Translations under genes and position numbers: made by a program
NCBI GenBank assembly: GCA_934122215.1
Contig: CAKOWF010000033.1
Location: 1 to 11,456 of the forward strand
Direction of reading: 5' to 3'
Source of the DNA: an uncultured Bacilli bacterium
GTDB taxonomy: Bacteria; Bacillota_I; Bacilli_A; RF39; UBA660
Length of the DNA stretch: 11,456 bases
Shown: positions 1 through 6,618 of the stretch, piece by piece
How the letters are laid out: the number at the start of each line of letters is the position of its first letter
Position numbering within the stretch: the first letter of the stretch is position 1
Notes under the pieces: generated by a model
What the model saw: only the letters and a program-made list of their open reading frames with translations
Databases searched by the model: none
Told to the model about the DNA's origin: nothing

Positions 1-1740
1 TTATTTCCATCTATTTATTACATCACAGTTACTACTATGTGGCTCAGGATTTGGTAATTCCATACGAATAATTAGTGGAACTTTGAATGCTTTACCAAAT
101 GCTACACAAGTACCAGGTTGTAATGTTTTTTGCTTTTCTACTATTTCAGCATTAATATTTGGAAGCATCTTTTTAATATAGTCTAAATCTCTAGGATGAT
201 TCATTTTAAATATAATAAAATTACTACATTGAGAAATAACAGTTTCTGATATTTCTACTGGACGCTGAGATATTAAATTAAATATTAAACCATACTTTCT
301 TCCTTCTTTAGCAACTCTTTCAAAGATATTATATCCAAGTAAAAAGTTATCAGTATCATTTTGAACATATCTATGGGCTTCTTCTAGAAATAAATGAAAT
401 GGTATACTAGCTCTTACTTTTAATTTTTTAGTAAAATCAAATAACATTTTAGTATATATTTTTGTTATTATTTTAGCTAATGAATCATCAATATCTTCTA
501 AATTAAAATTAATTATTTGAGCTTTACCATTATTGCTAGCTACTAATGTAGAAATATATTGTTCTAAAGTTACATACGATGGATAACTAAAATATATAGA
601 ATTTTGACTAATTACTAATGAATGTAATCTTACCTTTAAAGTTACTGCTTCATTATACATTTTTTCATTTCTAAGTAATCCTTCAGAAATTAAAGTAAAT
701 TCTAAAGCCTTTTCTAAATCTTTTAATGTATAAAAATTAGGATTCCCAGGTTCATATCTATCATATTCATCATGAATAAAACTTGAGATGTATTCTGTTA
801 CTAAAATATTTTCGGTAAATTCACCATCTTTATCAATAGTAAAACATTCTCTAAATTTTCTTACATAACCAATACCTTGCACTGGAGCATTTAAATTAAA
901 TTTATCAGTTGAACAACTAGCTAAAATAGAAAATATATCGTTTCTTTTAGCAGTTGAAGTTTGATTAGTATATAAAATAGTCATTATTGCTTTAGCTATT
1001 AAATGATTTTTATGATTTTCTGCTTGTTCACTTGATTCAGAAAATATACTAACTAATTTTAACATTCTTTCAATAATCGGTATTTGTGAATGACTGTCTG
1101 CTTGTAAAAGGAGTGCCATATCATCAATACCAAGTAACCATAATGGAATTCTAAGTATTGATCCATCTGTATCACTTAAATTAGTTGTATAATACTTAAA
1201 ATGATAGTTAGGATTATATTTATCAATACTTGAAAAAGCATTATGATATTCTCCATATGCATCAAATATAAAGAAATTTGATTTAAATGGAACTATTTTA
1301 GTTTTTTCAAATAAATTTTGAAGTAAACGTGCTACACCATATGATTTACCACTACCAGTATTACCAAATATAGCCATATGATTACTAAATAAATCATTTA
1401 TATCTGTATAAATTGGACAATTATCATATAAAGGGGAATAACCTAAAAATAAATTATTTTCAGTATCACTTCCTACTAAATATTTTAATTCTTCATTAGT
1501 TATTAATCTAATTTTAGAATTAAGTGATGGTTTCATTATTAAACCTGCTATAAATTTATTATTTATTATTTCTCCTAAAAAATGAATTGTTACTTTATTA
1601 TTATCAATATCTTCTACTTCTCCAATAATTTTTCTTCCATTATCTTCAAATATTACATGCATATTCATTAAATTAGAATTTACTTCTTCTAATTCAATAT
1701 GCGCTAGAGTATTACTTATATACACTATTTTACCAACCAT
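1..1740 (-). CDS. HerA-like (DUF87) hexameric DNA-translocase ATPase
   Basis: A complete 579-residue FtsK/HerA-superfamily P-loop ATPase. The N-terminal 60 or so residues look like the small beta-barrel (HAS barrel) that precedes the motor in HerA. Walker A GNTGSGKS is at 126-133. Walker B is HLFLEEAHRYV at about 449-459, with tandem acidic residues. EGRKYG (479-484) and SQRP (491-494) fit the conserved arginine and sensor segments of the family. All catalytic elements appear intact. No transmembrane segment is evident, so it is probably cytoplasmic. HerA proteins pump duplex DNA, often for the nuclease NurA or for defence effectors such as Sir2, but neither lies beside this gene. The ATG is preceded by AGGTGAT, which overlaps the ylxM stop codon, so it should be cotranscribed with ftsY and ylxM. 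The stop is inside the window, so the gene is whole. Family assignment is firm; the biological role is unknown. Confidence 0.88.
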   Translation of the reverse strand: MVGKIVYISNTLAHIELEEVNSNLMNMHVIFEDNGRKIIGEVEDIDNNKVTIHFLGEIINNKFIAGLIMKPSLNSKIRLITNEELKYLVGSDTENNLFLGYSPLYDNCPIYTDINDLFSNHMAIFGNTGSGKSYGVARLLQNLFEKTKIVPFKSNFFIFDAYGEYHNAFSSIDKYNPNYHFKYYTTNLSDTDGSILRIPLWLLGIDDMALLLQADSHSQIPIIERMLKLVSIFSESSEQAENHKNHLIAKAIMTILYTNQTSTAKRNDIFSILASCSTDKFNLNAPVQGIGYVRKFRECFTIDKDGEFTENILVTEYISSFIHDEYDRYEPGNPNFYTLKDLEKALEFTLISEGLLRNEKMYNEAVTLKVRLHSLVISQNSIYFSYPSYVTLEQYISTLVASNNGKAQIINFNLEDIDDSLAKIITKIYTKMLFDFTKKLKVRASIPFHLFLEEAHRYVQNDTDNFLLGYNIFERVAKEGRKYGLIFNLISQRPVEISETVISQCSNFIIFKMNHPRDLDYIKKMLPNINAEIVEKQKTLQPGTCVAFGKAFKVPLIIRMELPNPEPHSSNCDVINRWK

Positions 1741-1748
1741 AATATCAC

Positions 1749-2039
1749 CTATTCTTCTATAATTTTAGTAATTTCATCTTCTAAATTACTATTTTTTATT
1801 ATTTCTTTTATTCTTTTATTTTTATCATATACTTTTAAAATATTTTCTAAATATATTAATTTATTTTCACTATCTTTTATATTCTTATGAATAGCATTTC
1901 TTGATACATTATAATTTTCACTTATTTCACTTAAACTATAATTATTAAAATAATAATCTTCAAAATATTCTTGTTGTTTTTCAGTTAAAGTGTTTCCATA
2001 TATGTCATATAAATCTATTAAATATAATCTATTATCCAT
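1749..2039 (-). CDS. ylxM: YlxM-type SRP-associated helix-turn-helix protein (UPF0122)
   Basis: A small all-helical protein of 96 residues, with a sigma-70-region-4-like helix-turn-helix: TEKQQEYFEDYYFNNYSLSE then ISENYNVSRNAIHKNIK. This is the pattern of YlxM proteins (LTEKQ, YSLxEIA, VSRxAIxxxIK). YlxM is encoded with ffh or ftsY in Firmicutes and is reported to modulate the SRP GTPases. Here ftsY lies one gene upstream but ffh does not follow. The ATG at 2039 gives the family-typical start MDNRLYLIDLY. A TTG at 2051 would add four residues but has no ribosome site. The start overlaps the stop of the preceding membrane-protein gene by 8 nt, suggesting translational coupling. Only a weak GGA precedes it. 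The C-terminal 30 residues are Lys/Glu/Ile-rich and poorly conserved. Confidence 0.85.
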   Translation of the reverse strand: MDNRLYLIDLYDIYGNTLTEKQQEYFEDYYFNNYSLSEISENYNVSRNAIHKNIKDSENKLIYLENILKVYDKNKRIKEIIKNSNLEDEITKIIEE

Positions 2040-2256
2040 AAAAAATTCCAATTAAAACTATTAAAGAAGCTATTAAATATAAAATAGTGAAACCTTTTCT
2101 TTTGTATATTTTATAATTATTATAACTCATTATAAGTAAAGTTAAAATCAAAAATATTTTAATTAATAATTCTACATTTAAAAATAAATTAATAACTAAA
2201 AATATAACTACACAAGTTGTTAATATTGCTTGTATGAATAACCATATATTATTCAT
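2032..2256 (-). CDS. small three-helix integral membrane protein of unknown function
   Basis: I do not recognise this 74-residue protein. It is almost entirely hydrophobic, with three probable transmembrane segments: WLFIQAILTTCVVIFLVINL, then ELLIKIFLILTLLIM, then GFTILYLIASLIVLIGIFYG. A short basic loop, YNNYKIYKRKG, lies between the second and third. By the positive-inside rule that loop is probably cytoplasmic. The ATG at 2256 has AGGTG six bases upstream; GTG (2265) and ATG (2262) in the same frame lie on or too near that ribosome site. The start overlaps the ftsY stop by 8 nt and the end overlaps the ylxM start by 8 nt. The gene is therefore embedded in the SRP operon and likely translated by coupling, a placement that supports it being real. 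A link to membrane targeting is only a guess from position. Confidence 0.65.
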   Translation of the reverse strand: MNNIWLFIQAILTTCVVIFLVINLFLNVELLIKIFLILTLLIMSYNNYKIYKRKGFTILYLIASLIVLIGIFYG

Positions 2257-3232
2257 TATCATCACCTAGTCCTTTAAATAATCCATATATATATTTTTCT
2301 ATATCAAATACTTTAAAATCTTCTTTTTTTTCTCCTAAACCTATATATTTTACAGGTATTCCAACACTTTCTTTTATAGCAAGTACTATTCCACCTTTAG
2401 CAGTACCATCTAACTTAGTTAAAACTATCCCCGTTATATTAGTAATTTCTTTAAAACTTTTAGCTTGACTTATTCCATTTTGACCTGTTGTAGCATCAAT
2501 TACAAGTAAAGTTTCATGAGGAGCACCTTCTATATTATTTTTAATTACTTTATTTATTTTTTCTAATTCATTCATTAAATTTACTTTATTTTGTAATCTT
2601 CCTGCTGTATCTATTAAAACAACATCATAGTTTTCTTCTTTTGCTTTTTTAAGTCCATCAAATACTACACTAGCTGGATCTGCATTTTCTTTAAAAACTA
2701 TATCTGATGATGTTATTTGAGCCCATTCCTTTAATTGTTCAACAGCTCCTGCTCTAAAAGTATCAGCTGCTACTAATAAAACTTTTTTATTTTCATTTTT
2801 TAATTTATAAGCAATTTTTCCTATTGAAGTAGTTTTTCCTACACCATTTACTCCTACAAATAATATAACTGTTGGACCATCATTACTAAAATTTATTTTA
2901 TTAACAATAATATCATTTTGAACATATATAATAAACATTTCATCTACTATTATTTCTTTTAAAGCATTAACTGATGTTATATTTTCTCTTTTTACTCTTT
3001 CTTTTATTTTCTTTGTAAATTCCATTACAGTATTAACACCAATATCAGCGCTTATCAATATATCTTCTAATTCTTCATAATATTCTTCATCTATGATATT
3101 GTGTTTCATAGTTAATAAATTTAATTTTGAAGTAAATTCTTTTCTTGTTTTTTCTAAACCTTTATCATAGCTTTCTACTGAAGCTTTTTCTTCTTTTTTA
3201 AAAACATTTTTAAATTTATCAAAAATACCCAT
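2249..3232 (-). CDS. ftsY: signal recognition particle receptor FtsY (SRP GTPase)
   Basis: FtsY is the membrane-associated GTPase that docks ribosome-SRP complexes at the SecYEG translocon. This 327-residue protein has a very short charged N-terminus (MGIFDKFKNVFKKEEK) instead of the long acidic A domain of enterobacteria, as is usual in Firmicutes. The N domain spans about 25-110 and the G domain 115-325. GTPase motifs are G1 GVNGVGKTT at 127-135, DTFRAGA at 157-163, EQLKEW at 165-170, DTAGR at 208-212, TKLDG at 272-276, and the closing GLGEKKEDF at 298-306. The ATG has a strong AGGAGGG four bases upstream. It is the first gene of a minus-strand operon continuing into the small membrane protein, ylxM and the HerA-like gene. 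Ffh has an M domain that is absent here, so this is not Ffh. Confidence 0.97.
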   Translation of the reverse strand: MGIFDKFKNVFKKEEKASVESYDKGLEKTRKEFTSKLNLLTMKHNIIDEEYYEELEDILISADIGVNTVMEFTKKIKERVKRENITSVNALKEIIVDEMFIIYVQNDIIVNKINFSNDGPTVILFVGVNGVGKTTSIGKIAYKLKNENKKVLLVAADTFRAGAVEQLKEWAQITSSDIVFKENADPASVVFDGLKKAKEENYDVVLIDTAGRLQNKVNLMNELEKINKVIKNNIEGAPHETLLVIDATTGQNGISQAKSFKEITNITGIVLTKLDGTAKGGIVLAIKESVGIPVKYIGLGEKKEDFKVFDIEKYIYGLFKGLGDDNE

Positions 3233-3256
3233 AAAACCCTCCTAGCATCTTATTTA

Positions 3257-3285
3257 ATTTTACACTATTTTTGTATTTTTTTAAA
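3257..3285 (-). promoter_or_regulatory. probable promoter of the ftsY operon
   Basis: On the minus strand TTTAAA (3285-3280) is followed after exactly 17 bases by TAAAAT (3262-3257). Transcription would begin near 3250, just upstream of the AGGAGGG ribosome site. The -35 is weak and the region is AT-rich, so this is a position-supported guess. Confidence 0.4.
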
Positions 3286-3303
3286 CCCATTTAGATAAAA
3301 TTA

Positions 3304-3332
3304 TTACCACATTTATTAAATATGAATATAAT
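3304..3332 (+). promoter_or_regulatory. probable promoter of the substrate-binding protein gene
   Basis: TTACCA (3304-3309), a 17-base spacer and a perfect TATAAT (3327-3332) lie upstream of the TTG start at 3356. The predicted transcript starts near 3340, leaving a leader of only about 16 nt that is filled by the GAGAGGGG ribosome site. There is therefore no room for a TPP or other riboswitch in front of this gene. Confidence 0.6.
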
Positions 3333-3355
3333 ACAAAAGAGAGAGGGGAATATTT

Positions 3356-4330
3356 TTGAAAAAGTTTGTTTTATTAATAATTTGTGTTTTAGTTATTGGT
3401 AGTATAGTTTTTATGTCTTTTTATAAAAAGGAAGACACAAATCTTAAAAAAGTTAGAGTTGCTGAAGTTACACATTCTATTTTCTATGCTCCACAATATC
3501 TAGCACATTCATTAGGATATTTTAAAGATGAAGGACTTGATGTTGAAATTATTTTAACTAGTGGTGCGGATAAAGTTACTACTGCTGTTCTATCTGGAGA
3601 TGTTGAAATAGGTTTCTGTGGTAGTGAAGCTACTATTTATGTTTATAATAATGGTGAAGATGATTATTTAGTTAATTTTGCTGGTTTAACTAAAAAAGAT
3701 GGTAGTTTCTTAGTATCTAGAAGTAAAGAAGATTTTGATATTAATGCTTTAGTTGGTAAACATATTATTGCTGGTAGAAAAGCTGGTATGCCTGCTATGA
3801 CACTTGAATATGCTTTAAATATTAATGGAGTTAAAACAAGTGAAGTTAATTTTGATACAAGTATTGATTTTGCTTCTACTACTGGAGCATTTATAGGAGG
3901 TACTGGAGATTATGTATCAGTATTTGAACCTACAGCGTCTTCATTAGAAAAACAAGGTGTTGGATATATTGTTGCTTCTATTGGAGAATTAGGAGGTACT
4001 GTTCCATATACTGCTTATAATGCTAGATTAAGTTATATTGAAAATAACAAAGATGTTATTAAAGGATTTACTAAGGCAATTGATAAAGCATTAGTTTATG
4101 TTAAAGAACATAGTTCTAGTGAAATTGCTGAAGTTATATCTAGTTATTTTCCTGATACATCACTTAATGATATTACATCTATAGTTGATAGATATAAAAA
4201 TATTGATGCTTGGTTTGGTAGTACAACTATTTCTGAAAATGATTTTAATCACGTTATGGATATTATGGAAAATGCTAATGAATTAACAAATAGAGCTCCT
4301 TATGAAAAATTAGTTACTAATATAAAATAA
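3356..4330 (+). CDS. ABC importer substrate-binding protein, NMT1/THI5/SsuA-like family
   Basis: This 324-residue protein has the type-2 periplasmic-binding fold of the NitT/TauT/ThiY group. It shows VRVAEVTHSIFYAPQYLAHS at 33-52, then GYFKDEGLDVEI at 54-65, GADKVTTAVLSGDVEIGFCG at 70-89 and EATIYV just after. It should present a small solute to the ATPase-permease pair at 5080-6607. A hydrophobic segment (about 4-22) provides export or anchoring, but the only Cys there (Cys10, in LLIIC) is not in a normal lipobox. The protein may therefore be held by an uncleaved signal anchor, unlike most Gram-positive binding proteins. The start is TTG with GAGAGGGG seven bases upstream; the next in-frame ATG (residue 20) would remove most of the signal. 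It has its own promoter and terminator. Substrate (thiamine precursor, sulfonate, riboflavin or other) cannot be told from sequence by eye. Confidence 0.88.
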   Translation: MKKFVLLIICVLVIGSIVFMSFYKKEDTNLKKVRVAEVTHSIFYAPQYLAHSLGYFKDEGLDVEIILTSGADKVTTAVLSGDVEIGFCGSEATIYVYNNGEDDYLVNFAGLTKKDGSFLVSRSKEDFDINALVGKHIIAGRKAGMPAMTLEYALNINGVKTSEVNFDTSIDFASTTGAFIGGTGDYVSVFEPTASSLEKQGVGYIVASIGELGGTVPYTAYNARLSYIENNKDVIKGFTKAIDKALVYVKEHSSSEIAEVISSYFPDTSLNDITSIVDRYKNIDAWFGSTTISENDFNHVMDIMENANELTNRAPYEKLVTNIK

Positions 4331-4350
4331 AAAGCCTTTTATGGCTTTTT
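4329..4350. terminator. bidirectional rho-independent terminator
   Basis: AAAAAGCC (4329-4336) pairs with GGCTTTTT (4343-4350) around a TTTTAT loop, and starts within the stop codon of the binding-protein gene. Both strands give a T-run after the stem. It therefore serves both the plus-strand binding-protein gene and the convergent minus-strand lipoprotein gene ending at 4355. Confidence 0.9.
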
Positions 4351-4354
4351 AATA

Positions 4355-4894
4355 TTACCAACTAGTTTTAACACCTTTGATAACTAAATAATTTCTATTA
4401 TCTTCTTTAACGTTATTTGCTTTAAAAGCTTTTAAAGCCTTATCAAAATATTCTTTTGCTTTTTCTTCTGTATCAATTTCTTCATACACGTACTTAAGAG
4501 CTAATCCATAATCTTTGTCATCTTTTAAGTAACCACTTTTAACTGATTCATCAGTCATTGTATATACAAGTTTTTGACCATTTTCATCTACTGTACATGT
4601 AGCAGTTACACCAGGATATGTTAAGTCAACATATTTTTCTATACTAAAAGCATTTTCTGGACAATATTTAGAATCGGTTCTTTTATCATAAAGATAGATC
4701 ATTTGAAATTCTTTTAAATTTCCATCTTTATCATATTTAACAATAAAATCTTCTGTATGTTCAAAATCTTCATCATAATAATGATATTCATATACAGAAT
4801 ACTTACTCGATTCATCTTTTGTACCTAATAAATTACTTTCACACCCTGTTAATAAAAACAATGCTACTAAACTTGATAATATAATTTTTTTCAT
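4355..4894 (-). CDS. putative lipoprotein of unknown function
   Basis: I do not recognise the family. The 179-residue protein begins with a classic lipoprotein signal, MKKIILSSLVALFLLTGCES, with lipobox LLTG and acylated Cys18. It should be anchored to the outer face of the membrane. The mature part is rich in Tyr, Asp, Glu and Lys. It has a probable beta-sheet first half (YSVYEYHYYDEDFEHTEDFIVKYDKDG) and a helical C-terminus (EEKAKEYFDKALKAFKANNV). Two extracellular Cys (in KYCPEN and ATCTVD) could form a disulfide. The ATG has AGAAGGT upstream. The gene runs opposite to the ABC importer genes on both sides and shares a terminator with the binding-protein gene. This position hints at, but does not show, a related role. 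DUF1307/YehR-like lipoproteins were considered but no clear motif supports that. Confidence 0.8.
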   Translation of the reverse strand: MKKIILSSLVALFLLTGCESNLLGTKDESSKYSVYEYHYYDEDFEHTEDFIVKYDKDGNLKEFQMIYLYDKRTDSKYCPENAFSIEKYVDLTYPGVTATCTVDENGQKLVYTMTDESVKSGYLKDDKDYGLALKYVYEEIDTEEKAKEYFDKALKAFKANNVKEDNRNYLVIKGVKTSW

Positions 4895-4942
4895 AACTTA
4901 CCTTCTTTCTTTACTTTAAAACAATTTCTTGTTAAAGCCTTA

Positions 4943-4971
4943 TTTATACATAATTATTCTCTACCTATTAA
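4943..4971 (-). promoter_or_regulatory. probable promoter of the lipoprotein gene
   Basis: On the minus strand TTAATA (4971-4966), a 17-base spacer and TATAAA (4948-4943) lie about 50 bases upstream of the lipoprotein ATG at 4894. Each hexamer departs from consensus and the region is very AT-rich. Confidence 0.4.
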
Positions 4972-5038
4972 TAATATAACATAATATATAAATAATTAAA
5001 AGTTATTCTTCAATATTATGCCTTTGTCATAACCAATT

Positions 5039-5052
5039 TGTAAATATTTACA
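5039..5052. promoter_or_regulatory. candidate operator: 14-bp perfect palindrome
   Basis: TGTAAATATTTACA is a perfect palindrome 28 bases upstream of the GTG start of the ABC ATPase gene and right beside a TAAAAT (5053-5058) that could be a -10 box. Its position would suit a repressor site. No matching copy was seen before the binding-protein gene, and palindromes arise readily in AT-rich DNA. Confidence 0.35.
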
Positions 5053-5079
5053 TAAAATAAGATAGCTAGGAGGGATATT

Positions 5080-5823
5080 GTGGGGGAAAGCATTTTAAGT
5101 GTGCAAAATCTAAGAAAAATATATCATACAAAAAATGAAGAAATTTTAGCTGTGGATAACTTTTCGTTTACACTTCATAAAGGTGAAATTATAGCCATAG
5201 TAGGACCTAGTGGTTGTGGAAAATCTACTATTTTAAATATGATTGGTGGATTAATACCAAAATCCAGTGGAAAGATAGAATTTAATGAAGAAAAAAATAT
5301 TAGTTATATGTTACAGGAAGATGCTCTATTTCCTTTTAGAACAGTATATAAGAATTGTCTAATTGGTTTGGAAGTTAAAAATATAAACACCAAAGAGAAT
5401 CAAAAATACGTACATTCTTTAATTAAAAGATATGGTTTAGAAGAATTTGAAAATAGTCTACCTAATAACTTATCTGGTGGTATGAGACAAAGAGTAGCTC
5501 TAATTCGTACACTAGCTACACATCCTAATTTAATTCTTCTTGATGAGCCATTTTCAGCTCTAGATTTTCAATCTAGATTATTACTTACAGATGATGTTTA
5601 TAAAATAATAAAAGAAAAAAATATTAGTTCTATTATAATAACTCATAATATTGAAGAAGCAGTAAGTATAGCAGATCGCATAATCGTACTATCTGATAGA
5701 CCTAGTATTATCAAAAATATTTATAAAACTAATTTTAATAATTTACCAAGTTTAAATAGAAAAGAAGAAAATTTTAATCAATTATGTACTCAAATATGGA
5801 AGGATATTGATATTCATGTTTAG
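5080..5823 (+). CDS. ABC importer ATP-binding protein, NitT/TauT/SsuB-like
   Basis: The 247-residue cytoplasmic ATPase subunit energises the importer. All nucleotide-binding motifs are present: Walker A GPSGCGKST at 42-50, Q-loop Gln79 in YMLQED, signature LSGGMRQR at 131-138, Walker B LILLDEP at 151-157, D-loop SALD at 159-162 and switch His189 in ITHN. The ALFPFRTVYKN stretch after the Q-loop and the SDRPSIIK tail match the SsuB/TauB/ThiZ group. The start is GTG with AGGAGGG five bases upstream. Its end overlaps the permease start, so the two are coupled. The binding protein is on a separate transcript, with a lipoprotein gene in reverse orientation between, so this unit needs its own promoter. 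No strong one is visible apart from TAAAAT at 5053-5058. Substrate unknown. Confidence 0.95.
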   Translation: MGESILSVQNLRKIYHTKNEEILAVDNFSFTLHKGEIIAIVGPSGCGKSTILNMIGGLIPKSSGKIEFNEEKNISYMLQEDALFPFRTVYKNCLIGLEVKNINTKENQKYVHSLIKRYGLEEFENSLPNNLSGGMRQRVALIRTLATHPNLILLDEPFSALDFQSRLLLTDDVYKIIKEKNISSIIITHNIEEAVSIADRIIVLSDRPSIIKNIYKTNFNNLPSLNRKEENFNQLCTQIWKDIDIHV

Positions 5824-6607
5824 TAAAGAACATATTAATTATTTAAAAAAATTAAAAAAAGAAAAAATATTAATAAGATGTTTTCAATTATTAATTATTT
5901 TTATTTTCATTATTGGTTGGCAAATTTTAGCTGATAAAAAAATTATCAATACCTTTATTACATCAAGTCCTAAAAAAGTCGTTGAAACAATTATTATGTT
6001 ACATAAAACTGGGGAACTATATCATCATATTTTTGTTACATTATATGAAACTTTATTTAGTTTTATTTTAGGTACTGTACTAGGCTTTTTAATTGCTGTT
6101 ATATTATGGTGGAATAATTTTTTATCGAAAGTTATTGATCCATACTTAACAATTATCAATAGTTTACCAAAAGTAGCGCTTGGTCCAATTATAATAATTT
6201 GGGGTGGTGCTGGAATAAAATCTATTATTATTATGGCACTACTTATTTCTACTATTATAACTATTATTAATGTTACAGATGGCTTTAATAGTGCTCCTAA
6301 TAATCAAATTAAATTATTAAAAACTTTTAATGCCACTAAATTACAAATTTTTTATAAATTAATACTTCCTCACTCATTTAAAATAATCATAAGTGCTTTA
6401 AAAATAAATATTAGTATGTCATTAATTGGTGTTATTATGGGAGAGTTTTTAGTTTCTAAAGAAGGTATAGGTTATTTAATAGTATATGGTTCTCAAACAT
6501 TTAACTTAAATTTAGTAATTACTGGTGTTATTATATTGGCTATATTATCAGCTATAATGTATTATTCAATTCTATATATGGAAAAAAAACTTAATGAAAT
6601 TCATTAA
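5816..6607 (+). CDS. ABC importer permease, NitT/TauT/SsuC-like (BPD transport)
   Basis: An integral membrane permease of 263 residues with a charged N-terminus (KEHINYLKKLKKEK) followed by about six membrane segments. These begin with FQLLIIFIFIIGWQILA and include SFILGTVLGFLIAVILWW, a central IIIMALLISTIITIINV and a last VITGVIILAILSAIMYYSI. The SPKKVVET and SLPKVALGPIIIIWGG stretches and the EAA-like cytoplasmic loop (TFNATKLQIFYKLILPHS, about 170-187) are typical of SsuC/TauC/ThiX permeases. That loop docks on the ATPase. ATG 5816 overlaps the ATPase stop by 8 nt and has GGAAGGA about 11 bases upstream. A TTG at 5807 would add three residues but lies too close to that site. The stop codon lies inside a terminator hairpin. 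Confidence 0.93.
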   Translation: MFSKEHINYLKKLKKEKILIRCFQLLIIFIFIIGWQILADKKIINTFITSSPKKVVETIIMLHKTGELYHHIFVTLYETLFSFILGTVLGFLIAVILWWNNFLSKVIDPYLTIINSLPKVALGPIIIIWGGAGIKSIIIMALLISTIITIINVTDGFNSAPNNQIKLLKTFNATKLQIFYKLILPHSFKIIISALKINISMSLIGVIMGEFLVSKEGIGYLIVYGSQTFNLNLVITGVIILAILSAIMYYSILYMEKKLNEIH

Positions 6608-6613
6608 GTTTTT
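6585..6613. terminator. bidirectional terminator between convergent genes
   Basis: A 13-bp stem (6585-6597 with 6601-6613) and a 3-base loop give AAAAACTTAATGA / TCATTAAGTTTTT. The plus strand ends in a T-run after the permease gene, and the minus strand gives eight T after the VirD4-like gene. The hairpin contains the permease's last codons and its stop. Confidence 0.85.
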
Positions 6614-6618
6614 ATATT

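Noticed and set aside
1..1740. HerA-based antiphage defence system (for example Sir2-HerA) or HerA-NurA pair
   Set aside because: No Sir2, DUF4297, nuclease or NurA gene within the window, and the gene sits in a ftsY-ylxM operon. The left side beyond base 1 cannot be seen.
1749..2265. Longer starts for ylxM (TTG 2051) and the small membrane protein (GTG 2265)
   Set aside because: Neither has a correctly spaced ribosome site; the GTG would overlap the AGGTG site itself. ATG 2039 and ATG 2256 fit better.
3233..5079. TPP (THI-box) riboswitch before the ThiY-like binding protein or the ABC ATPase
   Set aside because: The binding-protein transcript appears to have a leader of only about 16 nt, and the CUGAGA/ACCUGA-type conserved blocks are not seen in either upstream region.
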